DNA of 64,000 nucleotides, from contig NZ_JAIVFW010000030.1 in assembly GCF_020829595.1 (NCBI RefSeq), positions 26,208 to 90,207 of the forward strand, given 5' to 3'. This DNA is from Nostoc sp. CHAB 5844 (GTDB lineage: Bacteria > Cyanobacteriota > Cyanobacteriia > Cyanobacteriales > Nostocaceae). Below, one piece after another: positions 54,147 through 63,091 of this stretch. Below the pieces are notes generated by a model. It was not told where the DNA came from, made no database searches, and worked only from the letters and a program-made list of their open reading frames with translations. The translations under genes and the position numbers were made by a program. Each line of letters opens with the position of its first letter. Position 1 is the stretch's first letter.

Positions 54147-54353
54147 AGGCTTGGGGCTAGAAAAGAAGTTTTTTATATTTGGTTATGAAATTTCTCATGA
54201 CAACCTAGATTCAAAAGTTATCAGTGCAGAGTCAACAATACTAGTCTCTAGTCTCTCACCTCTAGCTCTTGGTTCGTAATATCAGTCGTTGCCTGTTCCT
54301 TCTCTACCCAAGTATGTTCAGTAATCAAACCCGATTTTTATAGTTACTTCTGG

Positions 54354-54779
54354 CTATTTCACCAATTCTGGAATGGTAGCTTCTAACTTCAGACAGTTAG
54401 CGCCGTTAACTTGTAATTGGTACTCCACCTTATCCATCAAACGATTCATAATCAGCCATCCATAGCCCCCTTCTTGTTTGTCTAGAGGGTTGGGTGCTAA
54501 GTAGGTTGACATATCGTAACCTTCACCATAATCCCAAACTTCTAGGGAAATGTCTCGGTTTTTCAGTTCCAAACGCAGTAATACTGGCAAATTCGGCTGC
54601 TCTTTGTGGGCATGACGTACCACATTAGAGTAGGCTTCTACCAAAGCCAGTCGTAAACGACTTGATTGGCGAGACCAATCAACAGATTCTCCTAGCTGGA
54701 CTTTCAAACATCCTAGTAACCAGCCTTCGACGATATTTAAATAATTCAAATCACTTGGGATATGAAGCTCACTTTTCAT
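54354..54779 (-). CDS. anti-sigma-type serine kinase / ATPase (RsbW-like)
   Basis: 141 residues of HATPase_c fold. N box ALVEAYSNVVRHAHK, G1 box LEVWDYGEGYDM, G2 box GGYGWLIMNRLMDKV. No histidine-phosphorylation domain, so it is the stand-alone GHKL type of partner-switching kinases that bind sigma factors or phosphorylate STAS proteins. It abuts the PP2C gene with no gap, so the pair is one unit. Its target could be the STAS protein at 22749-23081 (speculative). Confidence 0.9.
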   Translation of the reverse strand: MKSELHIPSDLNYLNIVEGWLLGCLKVQLGESVDWSRQSSRLRLALVEAYSNVVRHAHKEQPNLPVLLRLELKNRDISLEVWDYGEGYDMSTYLAPNPLDKQEGGYGWLIMNRLMDKVEYQLQVNGANCLKLEATIPELVK

Positions 54780-56450
54780 TTATAAAACCTCTAGTGAAAG
54801 TATAGTTTGATCGTCTTCTTGAACTTGATTATTTGCTTGGATGCGAGCTAGTAAATGGTTCAGAGAAAGTGGTGGTGGCTCCATTTGGAGAAGTTGCCAA
54901 AGACCTTCTTGATTCAGCATAGAGTGGCTAACTGCCGAAAAATTACCATCTATTTTTCCGCATTTTAGTAATTCATTTGATACAGTTGCTTCCGTAATCC
55001 CATCACTAGCTAACAGTAAAGTATCTCCAGAAGCGAGAAGCAATTTTCCTGACTGTGCTTGCCAAGTAGGCAAGATACCCAGAGGAATGCCGCGTACTTT
55101 GAGATAGTTGGGTTGTTGGGTTGAGGCAGCTTGGCGTGACCAAAGTAGAGGGTAGATATGTCCGGCATTAGCGTAGACTAGTTCTCCTGTAGTCGGGGTG
55201 TAACAAGCTAATACGAGTGTAATAAAGCAATTGTTGCTAATTAAGTCATTGCACAGAGCATGATTGAGATTCTTGATAATTACATGGGGTTCGGCGGGTG
55301 TTTCTTGAGATAACTCGCGGCGCAGTACAGAAATGGCACTAGCCATAAATAAAGCCGCAGGCACACCTTTTCCAGAAACATCGCCCACTGCTAACCATAA
55401 ATCCCCTTTGGGGTGGACGAATACTTCAAAAAAATCGCCTCCTACTTCTCGTGCAGGATAGCAGCAGGCTTGTAACTTTGCGCCTTTGATATCAGGTAAA
55501 CTTTGCCGCAGCAGATTATTTTGAATTTGGCGTGCTACCTCCAACTCGGCTCTAATTTGCTCTTGCTTTTCTTGAAGGCGTTGGTAGAGTTTTGCCTGGA
55601 ACAGGGCTAAAGCGGCTTGGTCTGCTACACCTGTAATTAATTTGATGTCTTCATCTGGCCAAAGGTCATCGCGTCCATACTGATAAAGAGCAAGCACAGC
55701 CAATAGTTGCTGCTGATAGGTAAGAGGTACTACCAGATGGTTACAAGGATAGCCATCAAAGGTATCTTGATTGAGTTGGTAATGACGAGTTTCGACAACT
55801 TTCTCAAACAGACTATCGTCAAAAGCACAACTTAATGCAGAAGATTTTTCGTCTTGATAAGAGAATTTATCACTAGTTAAGCGATCGCCTTCTACTGGGA
55901 TCAGTAAGCAACAAGTAGCATCAAATGTTTGTCCAATAGTAGCGACAATTTTCTGCAACATATTGCCATAATCGAGAGACTCTCGAATGGCTGTAGTCAC
56001 CTCATTAAATAAAGATTCTCGTCGCAGAGAACGACGTAACTCTTGGGTGCGTTGCTTTACTAGGCGATATGTCTCGGTAGCTTGTTCAACTAATACCTTT
56101 AGCCGTTCAGGATTCCAAGGTTTAGTGATGTATTTGAATACTTGACCGGAGTTAATTGCATCCACCAAATCTTCAACATCAGTAAAACCCGTCAGGAGAA
56201 TCCTAATCGTATCGGGAAACCGCTCTACCGTGCGACTGAGAAATTCGGTGCCATTCATTTCTGGCATTCTTTGATCTGAGATGATCACGGCCATCTCACC
56301 TTCTTTTTCCAATATTTCCAGCGCACTTAGGGCATGATTGGCTTTAAATACTTGAAAATCTCGCCTAAAAGTGCGGTAGAGTAAATCCAAATTATCTAGC
56401 TCATCATCGACAATCATGAGCTTGAGTTTTTCTACCTCTGTCTCAGTCAT
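54780..56450 (-). CDS. receiver-GAF-PP2C (SpoIIE/RsbU-type) phosphatase
   Basis: 556 residues from the ATG at 56450 (MTETEVEKLKLM); an in-frame ATG at 56522 adds an unlikely extension. Receiver 9-125 with Asp59 (IISDQRMPEMNG) and VDDE acidic pair; GAF about 165-310 (ATIGQTFDATCCLLIP); coiled linker LQEKQEQIRAELEVARQIQ; PP2C domain about 345-555 (REVGGDFFEVF, LAVGDVSGKGVPAALFMAS, YANAGHIYPLL, LLASDGITEA) with metal-binding Asp residues kept. Dephosphorylates STAS-type antagonists in response to an unknown kinase. Next to the anti-sigma-type kinase it forms a partner-switching module. Confidence 0.93.
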   Translation of the reverse strand: MTETEVEKLKLMIVDDELDNLDLLYRTFRRDFQVFKANHALSALEILEKEGEMAVIISDQRMPEMNGTEFLSRTVERFPDTIRILLTGFTDVEDLVDAINSGQVFKYITKPWNPERLKVLVEQATETYRLVKQRTQELRRSLRRESLFNEVTTAIRESLDYGNMLQKIVATIGQTFDATCCLLIPVEGDRLTSDKFSYQDEKSSALSCAFDDSLFEKVVETRHYQLNQDTFDGYPCNHLVVPLTYQQQLLAVLALYQYGRDDLWPDEDIKLITGVADQAALALFQAKLYQRLQEKQEQIRAELEVARQIQNNLLRQSLPDIKGAKLQACCYPAREVGGDFFEVFVHPKGDLWLAVGDVSGKGVPAALFMASAISVLRRELSQETPAEPHVIIKNLNHALCNDLISNNCFITLVLACYTPTTGELVYANAGHIYPLLWSRQAASTQQPNYLKVRGIPLGILPTWQAQSGKLLLASGDTLLLASDGITEATVSNELLKCGKIDGNFSAVSHSMLNQEGLWQLLQMEPPPLSLNHLLARIQANNQVQEDDQTILSLEVL

Positions 56451-56631
56451 ATTTGACTTTAATTTCCGATACTTGTGTGGCGAGATAATGCTATTTTTAT
56501 CCCACCCGATTACAACATACAAATAAAAAGCCAGCCCTAATTATAGAAGTTACCCACTTTGAACTGAGAAATTTACTCAAAGTTAGCTTCTTCCTAAATT
56601 TATTTCAGGGTTGCTACACCCTGAAATAACT

Positions 56632-57348
56632 TCATCCAACCAACCCAGAACGCAAAGCTCTTACTGCTGCTTGGGTACGGTCATCAGCGCATAGCTTATT
56701 CAAAATATTGCGGACATGCGTTTTTACAGTCCCAACTGTAATATAAAGTCGTTCAGCTATAACTGCATTGCTACAACCTTCGACAATTAACTGTAACACT
56801 TCTAACTCTCTTTCTGTCAGGGTATAAGGGTCAATTATTTCCTCACTTTCTCCAGTTCCTTGATTTTCGGGGATATTTTTGTTGTCTGTTGGAGCCGATT
56901 CCTGTTTAGGGGAATTTTGTTGTGCCTGTTGTAACACAATTCTGGCGATCGCTGGATCAATCCAGGCGTTGCCATTGTAAGTAACTCTTACTGCTTCTAG
57001 CAAATTATCAAACTTAATATCTTTCATACAGTAAGAATCTGCCCCAGCGGCAAAAGCTGCTAGAACTGCTTCTTTATTGTCTCGAAGTGTTAAAATTAAC
57101 ACTTTTGTGGCATCTTCTCCCGTGACAGTAGCTTTAATTTCTCTGGTAAGTGCTATGCCATCTTTATCTGGTAAACCAATATCAACGATCGCAATATCTG
57201 GTTGTAGTATTTTTAGCAATTTTAAGCCTTCCGCTGCATTGCCAGCTTCGCCTAGCACTTCAATCTCTTCTTTTTGCTGGAGTGCTGTCCGAATACCAAC
57301 ACGGGTGAGGTCATGATCTTCGATCAAAACAATACGGATTTTACTCAT
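56632..57348 (-). CDS. NarL/LuxR-family response regulator
   Basis: 238 residues from the ATG at 57348 (MSKIRIVLIEDHDL). Receiver with Asp56 (IVDIGLPDKDG), EDHD acidic pair, TL..D and KDIK lysine; then a Gln/Glu/Asn-rich linker and a LuxR HTH (LTEREVLQLIVEGCSNAVIAE without the alanines, read LTERELEVLQLIVEGCSN). It binds DNA when phosphorylated. Same strand and 181 bp upstream of the phosphatase gene. A likely partner histidine kinase is not in the window. Confidence 0.93.
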   Translation of the reverse strand: MSKIRIVLIEDHDLTRVGIRTALQQKEEIEVLGEAGNAAEGLKLLKILQPDIAIVDIGLPDKDGIALTREIKATVTGEDATKVLILTLRDNKEAVLAAFAAGADSYCMKDIKFDNLLEAVRVTYNGNAWIDPAIARIVLQQAQQNSPKQESAPTDNKNIPENQGTGESEEIIDPYTLTERELEVLQLIVEGCSNAVIAERLYITVGTVKTHVRNILNKLCADDRTQAAVRALRSGLVG

Positions 57349-58075
57349 TGTCAACTTCTGCCCGCTAAACTAACTGAACTGTCAAACCGAGTTGATTCAA
57401 AAATCTTAATCAATTGTTGTTGAAAAACATTTGTAAAAAATAAATATAGAAGTTTTGCTTAGGTAAACTAGGCGTTTAGTTGTTTTGCTAACTGGGTAAG
57501 TTATTAATTCCCACGCGAACATTTCCATTAAATATTAAAATCTGTACGGTTAGACCTTAGATGTAAGTACTGACCTCAATTAGTTTTATTTTGTTTGATA
57601 TTTAGACAGGTAAGCAAAGTTAGATTTTAGGACTATGTGAGCTACTCCCAAGCGTGTCGGATAGTAACTGAAGCTGTCGGAGACTGTTTTAGTCTACTTA
57701 AGTCTGAGGTTAGTGAAAAAACCTCCTTTTTTATGAGTATACTGGTTGATTTACGATAGATTCATATTTGTCAAATACTCATTACGATCACCAGAATGCG
57801 ATCGCTATTGAAAATAGCGTTCAGATGATAGTTAATTATGAAACATAGCAAATTGATAAAATGTATAATGATTAGAAATTTTTATCACATGAAAACTTGG
57901 TATATGTTGCAACATTTTTCTGTACTATCCGCTCATATAAAGGGCTGAAATACTTTTATCTCTGTAATCTGCGAACTACTATTTGCCGAAAATTGCCCAG
58001 GCGACTGATTAAAATATTTGATAAACTATCGTTCGAGACAATCTGGTGTGATGTGAGGCTAATCGAGAATAGGCT
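57349..58075. other. intergenic, 727 bp; possible small RNA
   Basis: The longest gene-free stretch between functional blocks here. An intrinsic terminator at 57706-57732 on the plus strand has no upstream plus-strand gene, suggesting a small RNA in 57360-57732. A weak 77-codon frame at 57897-58130 overlaps the WecG start in another frame and is not convincing. Confidence 0.45.
57706..57732 (+). terminator. orphan intrinsic terminator
   Basis: GAGGTT (57706-57711) and AACCTC (57720-57725), then CTTTTTTA. Plus-strand orientation, but no gene precedes it on that strand for several kilobases. Confidence 0.7.
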
Positions 58076-58828
58076 ATGTCTAAACCGCCTAAAGTATTTT
58101 CGGTACTGGGAATACCAGTTCATGTCATGAGTAACTATCCGGGCTGGTTGCTAGAATGCCTGCAACACAGCAGAGGAACTCATGTGGTGACGCTCAATGC
58201 AGAAATGACTATGCAAGCAGAGCGAAACAGCGCACTAGCACAGGTAATTCACGATGCTGAGTTAGTAATTCCTGATGGTGCTGGAGTTGTTTTGTATTTG
58301 CAATGGCTTTTCTGGCAAAAAGTTCAACGTTGTCCAGGAATTGAACTAGCAGAAACATTACTGCGAGAACTTGGACAAAAGCAAAAAGGCACAAAAGTAT
58401 TTTTCTATGGCGGCGCACCAGGGGTAGCGGCAAAAGCCGCAGATTTCTGGAAGCAACAAGTCCCGAAGATAAATATAGTAGGTACTCATTCTGGCTATCA
58501 TTCAAGAGAAGAAGAAGCCCAATTACACCAAACTCTTGCCCAATTACAACCTCAAGTAATTTTGGTAGGTTTGGGAGTGCCACGTCAAGAATTATGGATT
58601 GCCCAAAACCGCCATTTATGCCCACAAGCAATTTGGATTGGTGTGGGCGGTAGTTTTGATATTTGGTCAGGAACCAAAACACGCGCTCCCGCTTGGTTAG
58701 GAAATAATAATTTGGAATGGCTGTATCGGTTGTATCAAGAACCTTGGCGTTGGCGGCGGATGTTAGCTTTGCCAGAGTTTGCAGTCAAGGCTTTTGTTTA
58801 CCGCTTGACAGCGAAAAATGCAGTCTAG
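58076..58828 (+). CDS. WecG/TagA/CpsF family glycosyltransferase
   Basis: 250 residues. GT26 motifs: VVTLNAEMTMQAERN, DAELVIPDGAGVVLYLQ (conserved Asp), VFFYGGAPGVAAKAADF, VILVGLGVPRQELWIAQN and GVGGSFDIWSGTKTRAPAWL. Transfers a sugar (ManNAc-type in the known members) to an undecaprenyl-linked acceptor for cell-surface polysaccharide. The C-terminal tail EWLYRLYQEPWRWRRM is the membrane-binding part. It is followed 230 bp later by the FtsE-like gene. Confidence 0.93.
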   Translation: MSKPPKVFSVLGIPVHVMSNYPGWLLECLQHSRGTHVVTLNAEMTMQAERNSALAQVIHDAELVIPDGAGVVLYLQWLFWQKVQRCPGIELAETLLRELGQKQKGTKVFFYGGAPGVAAKAADFWKQQVPKINIVGTHSGYHSREEEAQLHQTLAQLQPQVILVGLGVPRQELWIAQNRHLCPQAIWIGVGGSFDIWSGTKTRAPAWLGNNNLEWLYRLYQEPWRWRRMLALPEFAVKAFVYRLTAKNAV

Positions 58829-59060
58829 GGAGTAGGAAGGCAAAAATTAAAAGGTAAAAGTCAAAACAAATCTAGTTTTTTACCTTTATACTTTTGACTT
58901 TTGACTTGATATTTACTACCTGATTATCGTGGTTTTTACTGAAGACTTCAAAAAATTTTAATTTTTTCCTATTGAACTTGAGATTCCTAGTCCACACCTG
59001 GGAATCCTTATTTTTAAGAGAATCTTAAATTAAAATTTTTCAGGTGTTTAGTTCTAACCA

Positions 59061-59810
59061 ATGAGAACCGTTGTAAAAACTCCAGTCAAAACTGATAAAA
59101 ATATACTAGCAAAGGATAGTGCGTCTCCACAGCAAAGCAGTAGTAATGCTCCCATTGTGCAATTACGCTCTGTGACAAAAACCTATGACAATGGCTGTCA
59201 TGGACTGTTAGATGTGAGTTTAGAAGTTAAGCAGAAAGAATTTTTGTTGATCACAGGGCCAAGTGGTTCTGGTAAATCAACACTTTTAAAATTGTTATAT
59301 GGAGAAGAATTACCTACTCAAGGAGAAGTGATTGTCAATGACTGCAATGTAACAGCTTTGCGGGGCGATCGCTTGTCACTGTTGCGGCGACGGATTGGAA
59401 TTGTATTTCAAGATTACAAACTCATTCCCCAAAGAACTGTAGCGGAAAATGTAACATTTGTACTGCAAGCCCAAGGTTACACTCGCAAGGAAATTCAACG
59501 GCGTCTAGAACCTACTTTAAAACTGGTGGGTTTACTTTCTAAAGCTGACTGTTTTCCCGACCAACTTTCAGGGGGAGAACAACAACGGGTGAGTGTTGCA
59601 CGAGCGATTGTGGGAACACCACCATTAATTTTGGCTGATGAACCCACAGGAAACCTCGACCCAGATAATTCTTGGCAAGTGATTCAAATTCTCCAAAAGT
59701 TAAATTCTTTTGGCGCAACAGTTATTGTTACCACCCACGATGAACAACTGGTGCGTCGGTGCAATCATCCTGTGGTACAAGTTCGTAATGGCAGACTGTA
59801 TCGGAAATAG
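59061..59810 (+). CDS. ftsE: FtsE-like ABC ATP-binding protein
   Basis: 249 residues. Walker [33 protein letters not shown] (FtsE Q-loop style), signature [14 protein letters not shown], Walker [16 protein letters not shown]-loop TTHDEQLV. A Ser/Thr/Lys-rich N-terminal extension of about 30 residues precedes the domain. FtsE works with the permease-like FtsX to activate peptidoglycan hydrolases at division. No ftsX is adjacent in this window, so assignment rests on sequence style. Confidence 0.8.
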   Translation: MRTVVKTPVKTDKNILAKDSASPQQSSSNAPIVQLRSVTKTYDNGCHGLLDVSLEVKQKEFLLITGPSGSGKSTLLKLLYGEELPTQGEVIVNDCNVTALRGDRLSLLRRRIGIVFQDYKLIPQRTVAENVTFVLQAQGYTRKEIQRRLEPTLKLVGLLSKADCFPDQLSGGEQQRVSVARAIVGTPPLILADEPTGNLDPDNSWQVIQILQKLNSFGATVIVTTHDEQLVRRCNHPVVQVRNGRLYRK

Positions 59811-59854
59811 TCAAGAGTCAAGAGTTAATGGTCAAGGGTCAAGAGAACTTTTAC

Positions 59855-60691
59855 TCAGCACTCAGTAACGCCACTTGCTTCAACGGAGGAAACCTCCGCA
59901 ACGCAGTGGCTCCTCAGCACTTTGCTTTGAGATTTTTGGGTTTGGACTTTTAACTTAGCTGGTTTGAGGGGAGTAGCTGTGCTAGATGGTAGATTCTGTA
60001 GCTTATCTAAGGTTTGTAAACTCTCAAAAGCTGCTTCTTGAATGACGGCTTCTTCCTCTTTTGTAAGTAGAAGTTGTAAGCATTGGATAACTTCTTGCTG
60101 TAGCGCAGCATTAACTGGTTGACGAGAGATAAATTTAGTGATTCGACGTACAGCTATCAAACGTTTCAATGGGTCTTGTTCTGTTAAGTTAATTAACAGT
60201 TGCTCAAAGATGTTTTGTTCTTGATTGGTATAACGGCTGAGAATTTGCCAAAGCAGCAAAACTAAAGTTAATAAAGTTCCCAAACCTTGCAAAATCGCAC
60301 CAGTAGCAATCCAACGGCTGTGGGCGTCAACCCAGATAGCCGCTGCTATATAAGTGTTAATAGTAGCAAGACCACCACTACCGACAGCTAAGACTAACCG
60401 ACGATTTGGGCCGTTGAGAAATTTTTGAATTTCTGCCCAACGTAGTTGCCAGTTCCATTGTTGGGTTGAGTAGGTAATTAGCATAAACCCAACACCAACT
60501 ACAAGAGCTAAGAGCAATTTCCAGTTCCACAAAAGCATCGCAACGACTATTGTTAGAGAGGCTAGAACGCTTGCTGGACTGGAAAAAGGCTTGAAATTTT
60601 GCTGCTTTGGACTTCCTGGCTGAAACGCTGGAAGTGACCAGTTGGGTATCTGGTTGATTAGTTGCTGCAAAGAAGACGAAGCCTTTGCCAC
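59855..60691 (-). CDS. membrane protein with armadillo-like domain; C-terminus from a repeat
   Basis: 278 residues. Three or four hydrophobic helices (about 43-75, 98-118 and 128-148), then a helical repeat part (TEQDPLKRLIAVRRITKFISRQPVNAALQQEVIQCL, read as HEAT/ARM-type helices). The last 17 residues (from CVAEVSSVEASG) are encoded by the dispersed palindromic repeat at 59870-59913, so the original stop has been replaced. I know this family only as a cyanobacterial armadillo-type-fold protein of unknown role. Convergent with ftsE. Confidence 0.75.
   Translation of the reverse strand: MAKASSSLQQLINQIPNWSLPAFQPGSPKQQNFKPFSSPASVLASLTIVVAMLLWNWKLLLALVVGVGFMLITYSTQQWNWQLRWAEIQKFLNGPNRRLVLAVGSGGLATINTYIAAAIWVDAHSRWIATGAILQGLGTLLTLVLLLWQILSRYTNQEQNIFEQLLINLTEQDPLKRLIAVRRITKFISRQPVNAALQQEVIQCLQLLLTKEEEAVIQEAAFESLQTLDKLQNLPSSTATPLKPAKLKVQTQKSQSKVLRSHCVAEVSSVEASGVTEC
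59870..59913. repeat. palindromic dispersed repeat inside a coding 3' end
   Basis: GCCACTTGCTTCAACGGAGG then AAACCTCCGCAACGCAGTGG. The hairpin CGGAGG/CCTCCG sits in the centre. Homologous to 62851-62897 and, inverted, to 7100-7141. Confidence 0.85.
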
Positions 60692-60882
60692 AGTATTTAC
60701 CTAATTATGTACGAGATTTTCTAATATATCTTTTACCAGGGATTGGGTGCATGATGAAGTCAAAATTACTTAATATTGCCAGTCCTCACTGCCAATATTG
60801 ACGATATTTATGTAGTGAAGCAACTTTATTTTACTCTACGTATAAATCTGGGGACTGGCGCTGTATTAATTTTTAGTCACAG

Positions 60883-61476
60883 TTAAATACAAAAACGAAA
60901 GTCGTCGATGGTGAATTGACCATCAAACGCACAGAAGGTAACAGAGTGAATATTTTTGGCTGTGACAGACAATAAGGTGTTCGGCGGTACTGCTGAGTCA
61001 GAATTGGCGAGATTTGCTCCAGGAAGCACGGTTTGGCTGAGAAGGTGACGATCGCCATCGTAAGCAGACATTACGAGTCGTTGCGAACTAGTAACATAAG
61101 CACTAACATAGTTGACTGGGTGTAAAAAACTAGCTTCGAGAAATCCGCTTTTGGGTGAACCCATCAATACTATCAGCCCGGAATGCGTAGGAAACGCCGG
61201 GTTTGAGGGTTGGATTGCGATCGAATTTTGGAAAACTACACCCCAGCGCTCATACTGAGACTCTACAGATTCAAAACATTTTAAATCTTCTAAGTTTAAA
61301 CACACACAAGTAGGGATACCTACTTTGGCAGTTTCTAGAGTTTCTGCCAACTGTCCCCGCCTAGCTGAAGCTATATGCACCTCGCAATTTTCCAATGCAT
61401 CTTTCAAATCTACAAACGTTGGTGCTTTATCCGATTGAAGAGTAGCCTGCTTTACCACAACGCCCCGCCTTACCAT
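60883..61476 (-). CDS. conserved cyanobacterial protein of unknown function
   Basis: 197 residues, no signal peptide. N-terminal part (PTFVDLKDALENCEVHIASARRGQL, CVCLNLEDLKCFESVE) looks like an alpha/beta unit. The C-terminal part (FLHPVNYVSAYVTSSQRLVMSAYDG and VTFCAFDGQFTIDDFRF) reads as a beta-sandwich, of the kind seen in cell-surface or carbohydrate-binding domains. I cannot name a family. The product is probably cytosolic. Monocistronic, with hairpins on both sides. Confidence 0.65.
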   Translation of the reverse strand: MVRRGVVVKQATLQSDKAPTFVDLKDALENCEVHIASARRGQLAETLETAKVGIPTCVCLNLEDLKCFESVESQYERWGVVFQNSIAIQPSNPAFPTHSGLIVLMGSPKSGFLEASFLHPVNYVSAYVTSSQRLVMSAYDGDRHLLSQTVLPGANLANSDSAVPPNTLLSVTAKNIHSVTFCAFDGQFTIDDFRFCI

Positions 61477-61914
61477 TACCTAGAGAACGATTAGATAAGT
61501 AATTATATCTAAAGCTGTTTTTGTTAGACGCAGAATAGCTGCTAATCTTATGCATTTCACCTATTCTGAACGCTCAAAACTTTCCGTGAGTTTTCTGATA
61601 GATTACCATAAAAAACTGCTAGACCTTATATGACTAAAGTAATAGAGGCTACTTGATTAAATCCTTTTGTGTGGGTATTTTCAGGCAAACACACTGCAAA
61701 AGAGTGACAAAAAAATCACTGAATCTTTACACGTAAGCCAGTGATTTTACATCTGCTTAATCTGGCTGAGGCTAGAAGTCGAAAAATCGAGGGTTTGCTA
61801 ATAAATAATAGCAAGTGTGCAGAGTCAAAACTGAACGAATTGGGTGTTTGGGGTGCGGCTAACATTCGCTTCACCCAATAGTTGTATTTATTCATCAATG
61901 AGTAACAAATATAT
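61477..61914. other. intergenic, 438 bp with an orphan minus-strand terminator
   Basis: Divergent promoter region between the gene at 60883 (minus) and the hydrolase at 61915 (plus). The only structure seen is the hairpin at 61712-61748, listed separately. Confidence 0.5.
61712..61748 (-). terminator. hairpin with T-run on the minus strand
   Basis: AAAATCACTG (61712-61721) and CAGTGATTTT (61739-61748) form a perfect 10-bp stem; on the minus strand the stem runs into seven Ts. There is no minus-strand gene in the 166 bp upstream (toward 61914). Confidence 0.6.
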
Positions 61915-62904
61915 ATGTTTCAGCCACAGGGATTTGAGCAACGCTCTATTGTGACATCGCTAGGGAGAATGGTGTACTATACTGCCACTGGCTCACCTTG
62001 GCAGCAAACTGCAATCGCCAACTCAGAAACAGAAACTTTAGTGTTTTTGCATGGCTTTGGTGGTGGGTCTTCTGCCTATGAGTGGTCGAAAGTTTACCCA
62101 GCTTTTGCTAGTGAATATCGGATTCTGGTGCCAGATTTAATCGGTTGGGGTAGATCAGAGCATCCAGTACGGAATTACCAGATTGAAGATTATTTAACGA
62201 CGATTCGGGAATTTTTGCAGCAGACTTGTACAGGCCCCGTAACGGTGATCGCTTCTTCTTTGACCGCAGCGTTTACAATTCGAGTAGCGAGCGCTCATCC
62301 GGAATTATTCAAGTCTTTAATTCTCACCACTCCCGCCGGACTTGCTGATTTTGGTGAAGACTACTCCCGCAGTTTCTTTGCTCAGTTAGTCAGCTTACCT
62401 GTAATTGACCGTTTGCTTTACAGTACTGGTGTTGCGACAGAAGCAGGTATTCGGAGTTTTTTAGAGCAAAGACAATTTGCTCAAGCTAATCGAGTGTATC
62501 AAGAAATTGTCGAGGCTTATCTGCAATCTGCCCAGCAGCCTAATGCCGAATACGCGGCATTATCTTTTGTTCGGGGTGACTTGTGCTTTGATTTATCCTT
62601 GTATATTCAAAAGTTGACAACTCCAACTGCGATTATTTGGGGGCAGAAATCCCAATTTACTGGCCCCGAAATTGGTCGCCGTTTGGCTGAGAATAACCCC
62701 CAAGCGATTCGCGTATTTCAACAATTAGACGATGTGGGATTAACACCCCAGTTGGAACTACCAGCAGTCACCATTGGCTTAATTCGACAGTTTTTACCTT
62801 TAGTCAATAGTGAGCCAGTGCGTTGGGGAGACAGCACCGTGGGCGGCTCTGCCACGCCACTTGCTACAACGGGGGAACCCCCGCAACGCAGTGGCTCGAC
62901 TTGA
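61915..62904 (+). CDS. alpha/beta-hydrolase; C-terminus from a repeat
   Basis: 329 residues. Oxyanion motif LHGFGGGSSAYEWSKVYP, nucleophile elbow VTVIASSLTAAFTIRVAS (serine in SSL rather than the canonical GxSxG), Asp in IWGQKSQFTGPE region. The catalytic His of the usual C-terminal HxxP/E pattern is not clear, so activity is uncertain. The last 20 residues (from SATPLATTGEPP) are encoded by the palindromic repeat at 62851-62897. Cyanobacterial relatives are stand-alone proteins of unknown substrate. Monocistronic. Confidence 0.85.
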   Translation: MFQPQGFEQRSIVTSLGRMVYYTATGSPWQQTAIANSETETLVFLHGFGGGSSAYEWSKVYPAFASEYRILVPDLIGWGRSEHPVRNYQIEDYLTTIREFLQQTCTGPVTVIASSLTAAFTIRVASAHPELFKSLILTTPAGLADFGEDYSRSFFAQLVSLPVIDRLLYSTGVATEAGIRSFLEQRQFAQANRVYQEIVEAYLQSAQQPNAEYAALSFVRGDLCFDLSLYIQKLTTPTAIIWGQKSQFTGPEIGRRLAENNPQAIRVFQQLDDVGLTPQLELPAVTIGLIRQFLPLVNSEPVRWGDSTVGGSATPLATTGEPPQRSGST

Positions 62905-62943
62905 GGTGACTGTCGTCGGGTTTCCCGACTTGAAGCAACTGGC
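62851..62943. repeat. two adjacent palindromic dispersed repeats
   Basis: GCCACGCCACTTGCTACAAC, CGGGGGAACCCCCG and CAACGCAGTGGC make the first copy (62851-62897), overlapping the hydrolase stop. A second, inverted copy (GTCGGGTTTCCCGACTTGAA then GCAACTGGCG) lies at about 62912-62943, followed by CCCGAAGGG. Confidence 0.85.
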
Positions 62944-63091
62944 GAACCCGAAGGGTCAATAGTCAATGGTCAATGGTCATTAGTTATGGTTGAAAACAGC
63001 TTCGAAAGCCGCTTTTGGTAGATCTTTAATGATTGGTCTTTATCCTCATCTATCGGGTTTTCCTGCTCAATGGACTATTGACCATTGACTA

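Noticed and set aside
58026..58034. GTTCGAGAC-like T-loop hinting at a tRNA
   Set aside because: No acceptor stem, anticodon arm or CCA around it; flanks are AT-rich. No tRNA-like T-loop in a folded context was found elsewhere in the window.
57897..58130. 77-codon plus-strand frame
   Set aside because: It overlaps the start of the WecG/TagA gene in another frame, has unusual Cys/Arg-rich composition, and lacks a ribosome-binding site.
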